From Auriscalpium vulgare (Eukaryota; Basidiomycota; Agaricomycetes; Russulales; Auriscalpiaceae), in assembly GCA_019915015.1 (NCBI GenBank), contig JAHBBC010000028.1:62001-126000 (forward strand): DNA of 64,000 bases, in the 5' to 3' direction. This document shows, piece by piece, positions 10,706 to 21,464 of this stretch (position 1 is its first letter; each line of letters starts with the position of its first letter). The translations under genes were made by a program, and so were the position numbers. Below the pieces are notes generated by a model. That model saw only the letters and a list, made by a program, of their open reading frames with translations. It did no database searches and was not told where the DNA came from.

Positions 10706-13182
10706 CTATGTGTCCATAGCCAGAGCTCCATCCGCGTTAGAAGCTCCATCCGCGTTAGAGAAGCTAGTAAGCGGATTGTGGATATAATCCACTCCCAACA
10801 CCGGTGCCAAGATCGCGTGCCTGAGGAACGATGAGCGTTGGCGACGAGTATAGTTGACATACGAGCGGGGCGACTCACTCTGCTTTAACGTGTGCAAGCG
10901 CCTCAGTTTGTGAGAGCCACATCTCCCGATGAAAATAGCTGAGGTTGTTCAGGTGGAATGTGCAGTGACCGCAACCCCAGGGGCGGCTGAACCTTGATTC
11001 CCGTGGCCAGAAACATTCCCGCGCAAGCTGTGCCTCGGTTTCGCTGAGCAGCCTCCACTGCCCGGCGTGGAGTGCATCGTAGTAGAATGCGTAACCTGCC
11101 GTCAGAGTCTAGCAACTATGCAACATCCAAGATGTTGACATGGACTCACACAGCCGCGCCAATACATGGCATTTCTACCGATGACAGACTGTTTGCTTCT
11201 CCGTATCTTATCAATCGGGCACTGCATACAGACGAATTGCGCCTCGGTGCGGTCCAGGTCTTGTGCAGTAGTCGTTTCGGGATCCATATGCAGCGCCTCT
11301 AGGAGACGTAGCACCACATCGCGCCGTGCCTCGGAGAACCGTGTCTGCTCGCAGAAATGGGCGAGCATCTCCATGCCAGTGGAGCCAGCGAGTCTAGAGA
11401 AGTAGTGACTGTCACACGAAAAGTGCGACGTTGCGAGGGCGAGCCCGCCCATCGTCCCCATGAGGAATTCATTGCTGAATGTGGTCTCCGTGGACAGAGA
11501 CGGAACGGGACTCGGCAGCGGAAGGAGGGCAAGGAGGCGCTCAGCGGAGCTGCGGATACGCTCCATGACCTCCGAATGAGCATCGTGGATCGCGGCCTTG
11601 ATACGCAGCTCGAGGGCAGGGCTCCCGTCCTCGTCGGGTTCGACTGTCGCGGCGACGGATGGGATAGAGCGCGGGCGAATTCCAGCCACGATGGCGGCAA
11701 CATGCGCAGGGAGCGTGCGTGCATAGGCCGCCCACGCGTTCGCGAGGGCCACGTCTCGATTCCGCTCGCGCGCCTCACGGTCAAGTTGCAGCTGCCGTTT
11801 CCGTTTCCGCAGAAGCTCTACCACCAGGGCCTGGTGAATGCGCGCCCATACTGTATACCACGAATGAGCTGGCTGAGGGCGAGAACTGCGCGTGTGCACT
11901 GACCACGGTCGGTCATCGGCTTGGGTGCAAGTACTTGGCGATGGTCTCGAATCGCGTCGATCTCACGAGCGGCGTAGTCCAGAGCCAAGAGACGCGTCTT
12001 GATGCTGGACAGCGGTCAGGCATTTGGTATCTAGGCTAGAGTGCATGTGCTTACTCCTCGAAGCGCTTCTCCTTGATGTCGGTGAGTCGCTCGTCGTCCC
12101 ATATCTGAGAGATGTCGTGATGCTGTCGACATGTTTAGTCAACAACTGATACATGAGCAGGAACAGACGGTGACCTTCAACTTGACGTTGGTGGCCGCTT
12201 TCTTTGCAGCTCGGACTTCGTCTAAATGTGACTTGTACGCCGCTGACTTTTCGCCCCGATGGCGGGCCAGGAGGGCGTCGAGTTCCTCCCGAAGGACGTC
12301 CATGTCTTCATCCCACCAGTAATTCGTCATGAGGTTGTCTATCGTATATCCGGATCAGCGTCCTTTGCGAACGCGACCATGCCGGAGCTTACCGCGAATG
12401 TGAGGCACTCCCTCAAGATCAGCCAACGCCACGCCAAACCGCTCAGAGGCATCGGAGGCATTCAGTAAACTGAATTCCATCAGCGTTGTGCAACTCGCGG
12501 GTTGGCGGGGCTTACTGTTTCTTTGCGCAGGAGTTGCAGGCGCGGCGACGGAAGACGAACAATATCGTGCTCACAGCCTTCGTGCCGCACGTCTGGGAGC
12601 GGATGAACGGAGGTGAGAGACGCAGATATTGTGGTACTCACGTAGCAATAGGCGCCGCCGAAGAGTAGATGAGCCCACGCGCGCACAGACATGTCATCTG
12701 GACACGGGGGAGCATCCGGAACAAGATTGTAAGAGTCCCTCCACAGGAAAAGTGACTGTCGTGACAGCAGAAATTGGCGGAAAGCTTTCGATGTGCGCGT
12801 AAGCTTTATAAGGGCGTCCGGCAGCAGATGTCCAAATATCTGTGTGAGAGTTAATTTACAGGCAGAAAGTACACAGGCATATGAATTACGAACCTCGTGC
12901 AAGATTTCGAGCGGCAAGGTGGGCAGCACGCTGACGCGTCCACGCTTAGCCCGAGGCTGCCCTTTGGCTTTCTGTTCTGTCTTGACGCCTGCGTATCGCG
13001 TTCGGTCGACCGGACGCGCTGCGGGTTTTTCTGCGAGACGGAAAGCACAAAGTTAGACGCGGCTGGCAAGAAAGCGTGACGGCACACGAACTGGTGCATG
13101 CGCGACGAGGCCTCGAGCTCAAGCTTCGAGCTGAGTCGTCTGGCTCGGCATCAGCGTGGTTTGCACTCGACCCGGACGCCAT
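10706..13182 (-). CDS. F-box protein with zinc-ribbon tail (copy A)
   Basis: Eleven exons by eye: 13182-13092, 13030-12894, 12839-12642, 12592-12516, 12469-12393, 12338-12175, 12122-12055, 12004-11904, 11850-11152 (or 11150), 11095-10879, 10820-10706. The N-terminal F-box spans LPLEILHE across an intron to FGHLLPDALIKLTRTSKAF. It is followed by SLFLWRDSY and by AWAHLLFGGAYCY-TCG...CNSC, a Cys4 ribbon common in agaricomycete F-box proteins. F-box proteins recruit substrates to SCF ubiquitin ligases. Compared with copies B and C, exon 10 lacks 10 nt. The frame is kept (647 aa) only if exon 9 uses a donor 2 nt upstream, so the copy may be functional or broken. Confidence 0.7.
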
Positions 13183-13378
13183 TTCTTCTGCCTTGACGAC
13201 TGGAGTTACTTATAGCGTATTAGCGACTCACCGTTGGCACTGGCAGGCAGGCGAAGCCGTATTTACATGTGTTGTGCAGCGGCGGCCCGCCGGGCCGCGC
13301 CTACAGCCTCGGAGCGCGAAGCGCATCACAAAATTTGTTTACGAGTTGCACCACAAAGCGGTCGAGACTATCTAAAAA

Positions 13379-14752
13379 ATGGATTCCGGCCCCAGCGCAA
13401 GCCGCACCGACGCCGAAGACAATGTAGCTCGAAGCTTGAAGCCTCGCCCCAGTACGTCTCTTGACCAGATTCGTCACGGTTAGGATACTACTACTACTAA
13501 CCGGGCCGCAAAACAAACTGCCGGCATGGAAGCGCGTCCAGTCAAGCGGGCGCGGAACACGAAGAGCTCTCAACAGAAGGCCAAGGGGCTGCCTCGGGTC
13601 AAACATGGACGCACCAGCATTTTGTCTACCTTGCCGCTTGAAATCTTTCACAAGGTGCGCGACAACTCATGCGTCTGTACTGCCTGTGCAGGAACTTTTG
13701 CAGATATCTGGATTTCTGCCGCCGGAAGATCTTATCCAGCTCTCGCATACATCAAAACCTTTTCGCAAATTCCTGCTGTCGCCCCAATCGCTTTTCTTGT
13801 GGAAGGACTCCTACGATCTTGTTCCGGATGCTCCCCCGTGCCCTGACGACATATCGGTGCGCGCATGGGCTCATCTTCTCTTCGGGGGCGCATACTGCTC
13901 CGTGCGTTTCGAAATCTTAACATGTCTTCACATTTCCATTGAAGTAACATCTCCCAGACGTGCGGCACCAGACCTGTGAAGTCGGTTTTATTCATCCTCC
14001 GCCGGCGGGCTTGCAAATCCTGCACGAAGAAACAGTAAGCATGCCTTGCCACTTCGTGATTAATTGTGTAATGCTGACGATCATGCAGTCTTTTGGGGCC
14101 CGTTGATGTGCTCGAGCGTTTTCGCGTAGCATTCGAGCTTCTCATCCCCAGCGGTAAGTTCGGAAGTTGTTGGGCAGACAGAAGAACGGCTGATTTGGCG
14201 ATACTTCAGCTGACCGCAAATGGTGGGATGAAGATGTAGCTGCCCTTCAGCGGGAGCTCGATGATCTCTTGTCCCAACATCAGGGCATTAAATCCGTGGC
14301 TTATAAGACACAATTGGCAGAAATCCGAGCTGCGAAGAAAACGGCCACCGAGTTGAAGATGAGGGTGATCGTCTGCTAACGTCGTTATGAATTCGTGACT
14401 AACCATGTGATTAGCATGCAGCCATATGTATATATTGGGAGGAGTCTCGAGCCCAAAATCGCACTCTTCACCTCGCTGAAATCAAGGCAAAGCGCTTCGA
14501 GGAGTAAGCATACGCACGCATTGGCGGGGATACCCAGTTCTGACCGTCCTGCAGTATCAAACGGCGTCTTCTGGCCCTCAATTATGAAGCTGTAGACATC
14601 GATGCAATTCGTGACCTTCCCGAGGTACTCGTCGCCAAGCCAATGTCGGACCGAGGTGAGCGCATAACCTCCTACACTTTACGCCGTCAACTCATCCGCT
14701 GTGCACAGCATGGGCTCGCAGCAGTCAGGCCATCATTTTTGAGATTCAGGTA
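13379..14752 (+). pseudogene. Truncated F-box gene (copy D), divergent from copy A
   Basis: It starts MDSGPSASRTDAED and is read away from copy A, so the two share about 200 bp of promoter. Exons encode KRARNTKSSQQKAKG, the F-box (LPLEIFHK-ELLQISGFLPPEDL), SLFLWKDSYDLVPDAP, the ribbon TCGTRPVKSVLFILRRRACKSC as split exons, and the WWDEDVAALQREL helix region. Similarity to the full-length copies continues to AWARSSQAIIFEIQ and stops at 14752, so the C-terminal half is missing. The remaining exons have no stops. An inverted piece of this gene's start lies at 48267-48660. Confidence 0.6.
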
Positions 14753-15873
14753 AGCCGGCAGCGCCGGCTGAGGGGCGCACCAGGGGGCCCTTGACAAGGC
14801 GTGGTGCGTTGGCAACCCACACGCGCGCGCAAACACTCAATACTAGTAACAGTAGTTCGCAGGCACGCCATTTCGACGCCCTTTGGACTTGCAAAGGATT
14901 ATATTCATACACCGCACACGGGCTTCCGTGAGGCGGGCACGCGTACATAGTATTGCCAAGGCGGAACGGTCTGCGAAACAACCCTCGAGCTCCACAACAG
15001 CCCGCACCATGCCCACGAGAAGCCCGTACACGCGGATGTCGGCGCCACTGTCTGCCATTCCCCATGATCCCTGATGGAGAATCACCCTTCGCTGTCGCTG
15101 TCACTCATTGATACCCACCGCCTTTGCGCAAGATGCTACCTAGCATGAGTATTATAAATGTGGACGTGTCCGTGCCAGTACTGAAATTTGACCTGATATT
15201 GATGCCCACGATGTCGCCTCATGGCGTTGAGCAAAAGATCCATGCCAAGCAGGAGGTGCGACCGTAGTTCGCATTGTAAGTGCGGCAACAGGCGTCGTGA
15301 TGGCTATAACCTATTAGACAGTTTATTAGATCGGGCCCCGCGCTCGGTGGCGCCGCCACGGTCGGACAACGTTTCGACGCTCAACGTCAACGAACCACAC
15401 CATGAGGAGCCAATTGCCCTCTCTGTCACGCTCGAACATCGCGCCGATATCTCGAACATGGATTATGAACGGGCACACGTACGCACGCGCGCAGCCAGGT
15501 ATCCTAAGCTTATATGTGCCAAGCAATAAGTAGAACAAAGCGAACAGAAACGTAAAGGAGATGGAAAGGAAGGGAGCCAAGACAGAATTAACAGCTAAAC
15601 AACAAGACGACACATCCGCAGTCGAAAATCCGTGGCGTGGCAGAGTGCGAGTCGGAGGGAGCGCACGATGGATGACTAGGAAGGTATATGGGGCGTGCCG
15701 AATCCAGATCCAGACCAAGGGGGCGCATGTGGCGGGCGGGACATGGCGGGGGAGGGGCGCGGAAAGTGCGAGTAGATAGTGCATACATGAATGATAAAAA
15801 AGTAAAATGCGATGGGGGCCCGCGTGTATACAGATGTGGAGGCGATCGTGAGGGAGCAATGCGCGCAGCGAGG
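14753..15873. other. Intergenic DNA; 3' flank of G-alpha gene
   Basis: No supported gene. It lies between the truncated F-box gene and the stop codon of the G-alpha gene (minus strand) and should hold that gene's 3' UTR. No repeat or motif stands out. Confidence 0.4.
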
Positions 15874-17172
15874 CTACAGGAGACCGCATTCCCGCAAGTG
15901 GATTTGCAGGAGAATGTCCTGGATGGCGCTGAGGACGACTGTATCCGAGGAAAAGGTCGGTGCGAGACAGGGCGGATGAAGCGGAGATTTGCTTACACTT
16001 GATCTGATTTGTGTCCGTTGCGCAGGTGTAGTGTGCGTAGATCTGCTTCGTCGCTGCGCTCTGGTTGAGGCTCACGAAACGCTGGAGGAGGTAGCCGCAC
16101 GCCGCGTCGTAGTCGTCGCCGCCGTTGTAGTCGGGGAAGTAGTCGCCGAGAGGTGACCGTGGAAGCTTCTCGGCGAACAAATCAATCTTGTTCAGGAACA
16201 GGATCTAGAACGCAGGGTCGGTGTGTCAGCCAAAGGGCCGCGTAGTCGCGAAGGAAATTGCCACGCACGATGGAAGTCTTCACGAACCACCGCGAGTTGC
16301 ATATTGAGTCGAACAGGGTGAGGGCCTCCTGCATGCGGTTGACACTCTCGTCCTCGTAGAGCATCTGGTCGTACTCGCTCAAGCTGACGAGGAAGACGAG
16401 GGCGGTGACGTTCTCGAAGCAGTGGATCCACTTTTTCCGCTCGGAGCGCTGTCCACCGACGTCGAAGAGCTTGTACGTGAGCTCGCCGATCTTGAATGTC
16501 GTCTCGGTGATACCTGTCGTCTTGACACGACTGCGGAGGATGTCCTGGTCAGTGGGCATGTATCCGGGCGACGACATGCGGTCGATGGCGTTAAAGTAGT
16601 ACACCGCCGAGTCGTTGAGTTGGAACTCGCGCGAACGGCTGACAGCCTCGCGAACGCCGTTGTCGCGCCAAAGCCCCTTGATAGCGTCGGACACGTCGCT
16701 GGGCAGAATGTCGGCCTCGATCTGTGGGGGCAGGGACAGGATGACCGCCCGGCGGGCATCGTTCTGCGGCGAGAGGGAGATGTCGAGCTGCGGCATCGCC
16801 TCGAGGATGGCGCGCATCGACTGGATGGTGTTGGAGAAGATGATTTCCTTGTACGAATCCCGCTCTGTCTCATTGTAACCGCCGTGATGAATGAGCTTCA
16901 TCTGCTTGAGCACGGTCGACTGTAGGTGGCATGCCGTCGTTATCAGCTGAGACCCCTCAACATGACAAGCAGACTGACCTTGCCAGACTCGCCGGCTCCC
17001 AGCAGCAGCATCTTAATCTCGTTCTTCGCCATCATCCTGTCCCGCTTGAGCTGACTCTCAATCTCGTCATTGCCTGGAGAGAGAGAGGGGTCAACGCAGA
17101 AAGAGGTGGCATGGGCGGATGCTTACGGGCTTTTGCCTCCTCGTCGACGCCTGAAGACTGTACGCAACCCAT
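15874..17172 (-). CDS. Heterotrimeric G-protein alpha subunit, 354 aa
   Basis: Five exons: 17172-17127, 17073-16979, 16919-16269, 16204-15997, 15938-15874, total 1065 nt, 354 aa plus stop, the standard G-alpha length. It binds and hydrolyses GTP to relay signals from membrane receptors. Visible motifs: N-terminal MGCVQS (Gly2 myristoylation, Cys3 palmitoylation), P-loop GAGESGKS at residues 41-48, DVGGQRSE (switch II), NKID, TCATDT, and C-terminus ECGLL with Cys at -4. The N-terminal style and QLKRDRMMAKNEIK match fungal group I (Gi-like) subunits, which act in mating, growth or cAMP control; the exact pathway here is not shown. All splice sites are GT-AG and the frame is intact. It is single copy in the window, in the spacer of the inverted repeat. 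Confidence 0.96.
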
Positions 17173-17514
17173 TTGCAAAAAAGCCTAGGAAATAAAAGCA
17201 AGTAAAGGAGAGCGTTTGCTGGTGGAAGAAGAAGAGAAGAAAGAGGGCGCTGGTCGCGACGACGACGGCGGCAGGGTGGTGGTCGTTGCGAAACGAGCCC
17301 GCATTTCTGCTTTGATGGCGCCGGTGCAAACAGTGCCAAATAGAAGCCACAACGCCGATTCGCCGGCCTAGCGCCGGCCGCCGCTGCGGCTCCGGCGTGT
17401 CGCACGCACTTGCTGCCAGTGCTTCATTTTCTCTTTGCCTTCCAACATTTCAGCCATTAACTGTTGCTGGCTAACGAGCTGCTACGTCTCGAGATGCACT
17501 GCTTTGCCTCGTTC

Positions 17515-17903
17515 TCAGCGACAGATCAATGGCGTCGCGCCCCACGCAACGCGCTCTGTCATCTTCAGTTTTCCACACCGCCTGCAGTTGATGCTTCTTG
17601 ATTTTAGCTCTAGGTCTTCCTTGGGTTTCTTCTGTTCTGAGTCGGGCTGATAAAGAGCGTCTGCTGCCCACGCCCTGATCCCTTCCGGTCGAGCATGTTC
17701 TTTGAAGAATGCGTTCCGCTCGGACTTCTGACACTGGACGGCCATGTGTTTTTTCTCGTCTCAACATCAGCCGCTATATCTGCGCACAGATGCCGCTCTA
17801 TCGTGCACCGTGTTTGTAGCTTTGCGTTGCACGTTTCGTCCGAAAAGGGGACGGCACATCTGATCCTCGCGCGCATCATATCTGGCTTGATTACTCCGGC
17901 CAT
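17515..17903 (-). CDS. Possible Cys-rich hypothetical gene, frame broken
   Basis: Two overlapping minus-strand frames could be exons of one gene. The first has CAVPFSDETCNAKLQ and CTIERHLC, the second CQKSERNAFFKEH and CRRCGKLKMTE. The Cys/His spacing recalls a C2H2-like or ribbon fold, but no clean splice joins the frames and no start is certain. It may be a decayed gene or chance. The model is weak. Confidence 0.25.
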
Positions 17904-19023
17904 CCTGCGTCAGCTACTAGTCTTACAGCTTGATCATCTCATACTTCTACAATCTGTTTGCGTCATACAATATGCGCGGCGTTGTTACCTTGGCTCGCCC
18001 TGCTTCCCGAGTTGTTCTCTGCACGTAGACGAAGAGGCAAATGTTTGTCAAGCCCGCGCTCAGTCAGTCAGGTCCCCAACATTTTGATCCCGCCGTAGAC
18101 GCCTTGCGTGCAAGTCTTTTCCAACCAATGTGACATTCATCTTCGCAGATGCCATCAGATCGAGTCCGGACACCGCTAATTGACTAATAATGAATTCGGG
18201 CATTTCCTGGCGCAAGCCGTCCAAGCACAGCACGCCCGGCGCCGGCACTATCTTCAGACCTCACTCCACATGAGCGCCAGTACTGGCAAACACGAGGAGA
18301 TGTGACAGGCTGATGACGGGGCTCGTAACAGCCGGCGTGGTCGTTGTCGAAAATGTTTGCTGCTCGTGTCAGAAGTTCAATGACTCGGGGGCCTAACCAT
18401 TACTGTACATTCGGGTAAAGGATACATTCAAGAACTCTACTAGCAGACGATTATTGTAAGTGGGTAGGATGAGAGACGTGCACTCCATGTCGTGGCACCT
18501 GCTGGTGCGGCGCCGCATCGCCTCGACGGAAGCCACTAATGCAGAGCAGCACGACGGTTCATCATAGGCCGCACGCCACTCACGAGGGTCGCATTGGCAC
18601 ATGGGAACGAAGGTCCAAGTGGGTCTCGCTGGCGTTTTTGTGCACATGCTCAGCACTGCGGCCGGTGATTTTAGCGGACCCATCATGCTGTGCATCCATC
18701 TGCAGAAAACTCCTAGGTATGCTCAAACATAAGCAAAACCCTGCGCCGGGCGTGTGTAGCGCGTACCCAAACACGAACTCGGCGTCTGTGATTGGGCCGA
18801 ACGCGTATTCGCTTCTGAGCATGGAGCGAAGAGGTCCACGTAGTTGCGAGCGCATAAAGCCGGGTGCGACTCCACACATAAGAACCTGGGGAATCGGGTA
18901 TACTCATGGAGGAGGAGCACCGCGGGTCAACTCGCAAGAAAAATGGAGATATAATTACAAACAGCGAATTCAGGCCGAAATCACGCACAGCCGCATACGA
19001 AACTCCTTCGCTGCGATGGAACA
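17904..19023. other. Intergenic DNA between G-alpha/Cys-rich region and Dap1-like gene
   Basis: Several short frames on the minus strand (for example 18393-18695) contain Cys but show no family signature. Nothing supported. Confidence 0.35.
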
Positions 19024-19654
19024 CTACAGATTCGCCACTGCCGCGGGCAGGTCTACAACCTTCCCAACGACGCTGTAACGCTTGCTATTGTGCGAATCGC
19101 CAATCAGCCTCGTTCCGGAAGGGGATGACGATGACGCGCACGCACCTGAAGAACGTATACCAGTCATTCAGCACCTTCATCTCGGTCTCCTGCAGCACGG
19201 TATAATCCGGCACTGCGTCCTCCTCCTTCAGACTCGACTTTCCGAGCCCGCGCGAGCCATCCTTCCCCGCAAAGATGTTGTACGACTTGCCGGGCCCGTA
19301 CGAGTCGCGCTTGTGCGAGACGTCGAACACGGTACCTACGCGCCCGCACACAACGCGTCAGAAGAGCAGACCATGGAACAGAAGGGGCGGACCTTTGATG
19401 GCGACGTAGATGGGCTTGGACGGGTCCGAGCCGTCATACTGCTTGAGCTGCTCCTGTGTGAACGGATCCTCCTTTGGCGGCGCTAGGTCGTCGCGCGGGG
19501 CCTGCATCATGGGCTTTTTCTCCTTATTTTCTGAGGGTGCGGGTGCGGGCGGCGGGGAAGGTGCGTCTACGGGGAAGAGGTAGTTCTGGGCGAAGAAGGA
19601 GATGGGGAGGAGAAGGATGAGGGCGTAGACGACCAAGTCGAGAGAGAACTCCAT
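19024..19654 (-). CDS. DAP1: Dap1/MAPR-type cytochrome b5-like heme protein, 166 aa
   Basis: Three exons: 19654-19393, 19335-19146, 19072-19024 (501 nt, 166 aa). An N-terminal hydrophobic segment (about residues 7-25, VVYALILLLPISFF) should anchor it in the ER membrane. A Pro-rich linker precedes the b5-like domain with YDGSDPSKPIYVAIKG, TVFDVS and YGPGKSYNIFAGKDGSRG. The single Tyr ligand context of MAPR proteins (YGPG.SY) is present. Yeast Dap1 and human PGRMC1 bind heme and support the cytochrome P450 Erg11/CYP51 in sterol synthesis; that role is inferred here from the family. The C-terminus VVGKVVDLPAAVANL is supplied by the last exon. Confidence 0.9.
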
Positions 19655-20120
19655 CGCGGCAATCGCCGTGGCCTCTTGCCCATGCTTTTATTCTCTCACC
19701 ATGACATCCTCCATTCTCGCGACCGAGCTAGAGCACGGCTGCCTCTGCATCGACACCACACTCAGCTTGTCAGTATCAGACGAGGTTGCCTTAGTGTCGA
19801 CATTGTCAAGCGAGACCGGCAATTCTCGAATATTTACTCGCTCTGGGGATTTTTCATGCAACCATTGTTCTCCTCCTTGTCGCCGTCGTTTCCAAAGCAA
19901 CCTTTCGTCTCCCTATGCTTGTGTTTCCGCCGCACCGCTTGGCCCACCACACAAGACGCTTACAATAGCGACCTCGTCCACGATCTGCAATGATGCGTCG
20001 CCATCTCTTTGTGTTGGCGGGTATTTAACGGGTCTTTCATCTCCAGGTCATGCACCGTTCGCTCGCTGCCTCATCGTCTTCTCCCCCTCACGCCACCACC
20101 CATCAGTCCTCGCCTCCATC
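19655..20120. other. Divergent promoter region
   Basis: It lies between the start of the Dap1-like gene (19654, minus) and the hypothetical gene at 20121 (plus). The last 80 bp are CT-rich (CTTCTCCCCCTCACGC), as in many fungal core promoters. No TATA box is obvious. Confidence 0.4.
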
Positions 20121-20974
20121 ATGTCCGGCGAATTGATCCTCCCAATTTACATCCCCACGCCCTACGCCTTCACCGGCCACTCGCTCCTCGCTCTCCCCAG
20201 CACCGTGCAGCACTACCTCACGCACTGCGCCGGCCTCACCCCGCCCGCCCCCGCACCGCCAACGCGCACCACCCTCGCCGCGCACCGCGCGCACCTCGCC
20301 AGCGCTACACATCGCGCGCTGCAAGGCATCGACATCGCCTTTGTCGAAGCGCGACGCGACGCCCGCCACGAGGCGCGCCGGGCTGCGTACACCGCCGCGG
20401 AGCTCGCGGACGCCGATGCGCGCGATGCGGCGCGCATCGAAACGGTATGCGGCGTGCTGCTCCCCGAGCGAGCGCGCGCACTGGACGAGTTTGTCGCGCG
20501 CATCGACGCGCTCGTGTGGCTCGAGCTCGAGGGCGCGTGGACGACGGGCAGCAGCGGCGGGCCCCTCCCGCCGGCGCCGCGGAGCAGCAAGTCTACCGAG
20601 ACGCAGTTTTGGGTCCTCTTCTGGATGGCTTCCAGCGCGCGTTGGTCGACCTCGACCGCATCGTGACGGAGCGCGAGGAGGAGGCGCGTACGCCGGTCGA
20701 GGGCGTCCAGCGCATCCCGTGGCGCCGGCGCAACTCCGCCACACCTGAGGACCTGATCAAGTCGATTCAAGTTCTGCAGGAGCAGGTGTCGAAGCTGACG
20801 ATACAGAAGCTCGAGCTACTGGGTCAGGAGAGAGACGAGTGGTCGTCACTGCCGCCCACACCCCGCACCCCGCGCACGCCCATGGGTGATATGCAGAATA
20901 CATTTGAAGGGGATGTGCTCCCGTGGAGGAAGAGAAGGGGGACGGTGCATGGGAAGGGATCTGCGAGGATGTGA
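20121..20974 (+). CDS. Hypothetical protein, Ala/Arg-rich helical, C-terminal coiled coil
   Basis: It begins MSGELILPIYIPTPYAFTGH. The first frame is good to about 20545, and the second, offset frame is good from about 20545 to the TGA at 20972-20974. They could be joined by a 41-nt GT-AG intron (GTGTGG...GGCAGCAG), unusually short, or there is a frameshift. The joined product is about 270 aa. Residues 70-150 are Ala/Arg/Glu-rich helices. The end has VLQEQVSKLTIQKLELL (coiled coil) and a TPRTPRTPM tail, possible phosphorylation sites. No family is recognised with confidence. Confidence 0.5.
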
Positions 20975-21464
20975 CATGCATCACTAATAGTACTCAATTT
21001 ATATTTGCGTTAGCCTCGTGCATTGTGGATACCTGCGATGTGTCCTTGTATTCTCTGGACGCTATGATGGTTCGGGCTTGTTTGCGCGAGCTGCGCAGTG
21101 TTCAGCCTAGCGGCACTTTACATGTTAGGCCCTAACGCGGATACCTTGCAAGAAAGGCGATGGGTATCGATGAGTGACAGCCAGGGCACACGCTGGTGCG
21201 GAAGCGGCCCTTTGGATTTCTGTTCCGGGCCTCTCCTCGCCCGCTTCAAGGACTGCGATGCCGGCAGGTTGTTGTGCCCATTTACACGCGTATGAGATCC
21301 GCTCAAGAGTGAATTTGAGTGTAAACAAAGTTTTGTGTTGCGCGGCCAGTGTACGTAACGTGACGATGCCTGGTGCACAACAAGTGTAAACATGCCTCGC
21401 CAGCAGCCAGTGAGTCTACTCAGACGCTTGCAATTATTAGTAACCAGTCGTCAAGGTAGAAGAA
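20975..21464. other. Intergenic DNA and inner edge of the right arm
   Basis: No gene. From about 21370 the sequence becomes recognisably similar to the region upstream of F-box copies A and C, marking the inner end of the right inverted-repeat arm. Confidence 0.4.

Larger units (their letters stand above)
2150..13330. repeat. Left arm of a large imperfect inverted repeat
   Basis: Read on the minus strand, this stretch matches 21370-46645 read on the plus strand, in the order F-box gene, SDR gene, coiled-coil gene, 162-aa frame, then decayed sequence. The outer edge lies near 2150, where similarity to about 46645 stops. The inner edge lies near the start of the F-box gene at 13182. Differences are: an extra coiled-coil gene at 8411-9793 only here, a Ty3 element and a DNA transposon only in the right arm, and a partial deletion around 2520-3060 here. 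The repeat was found by comparing translated and raw sequence by eye. Confidence 0.85.

Noticed and set aside
20213..20770. Long minus-strand frames opposite the hypothetical gene at 20121
   Set aside because: Ala/Arg-rich mirror of the plus-strand gene; the plus strand has the better start, promoter and coiled-coil end.
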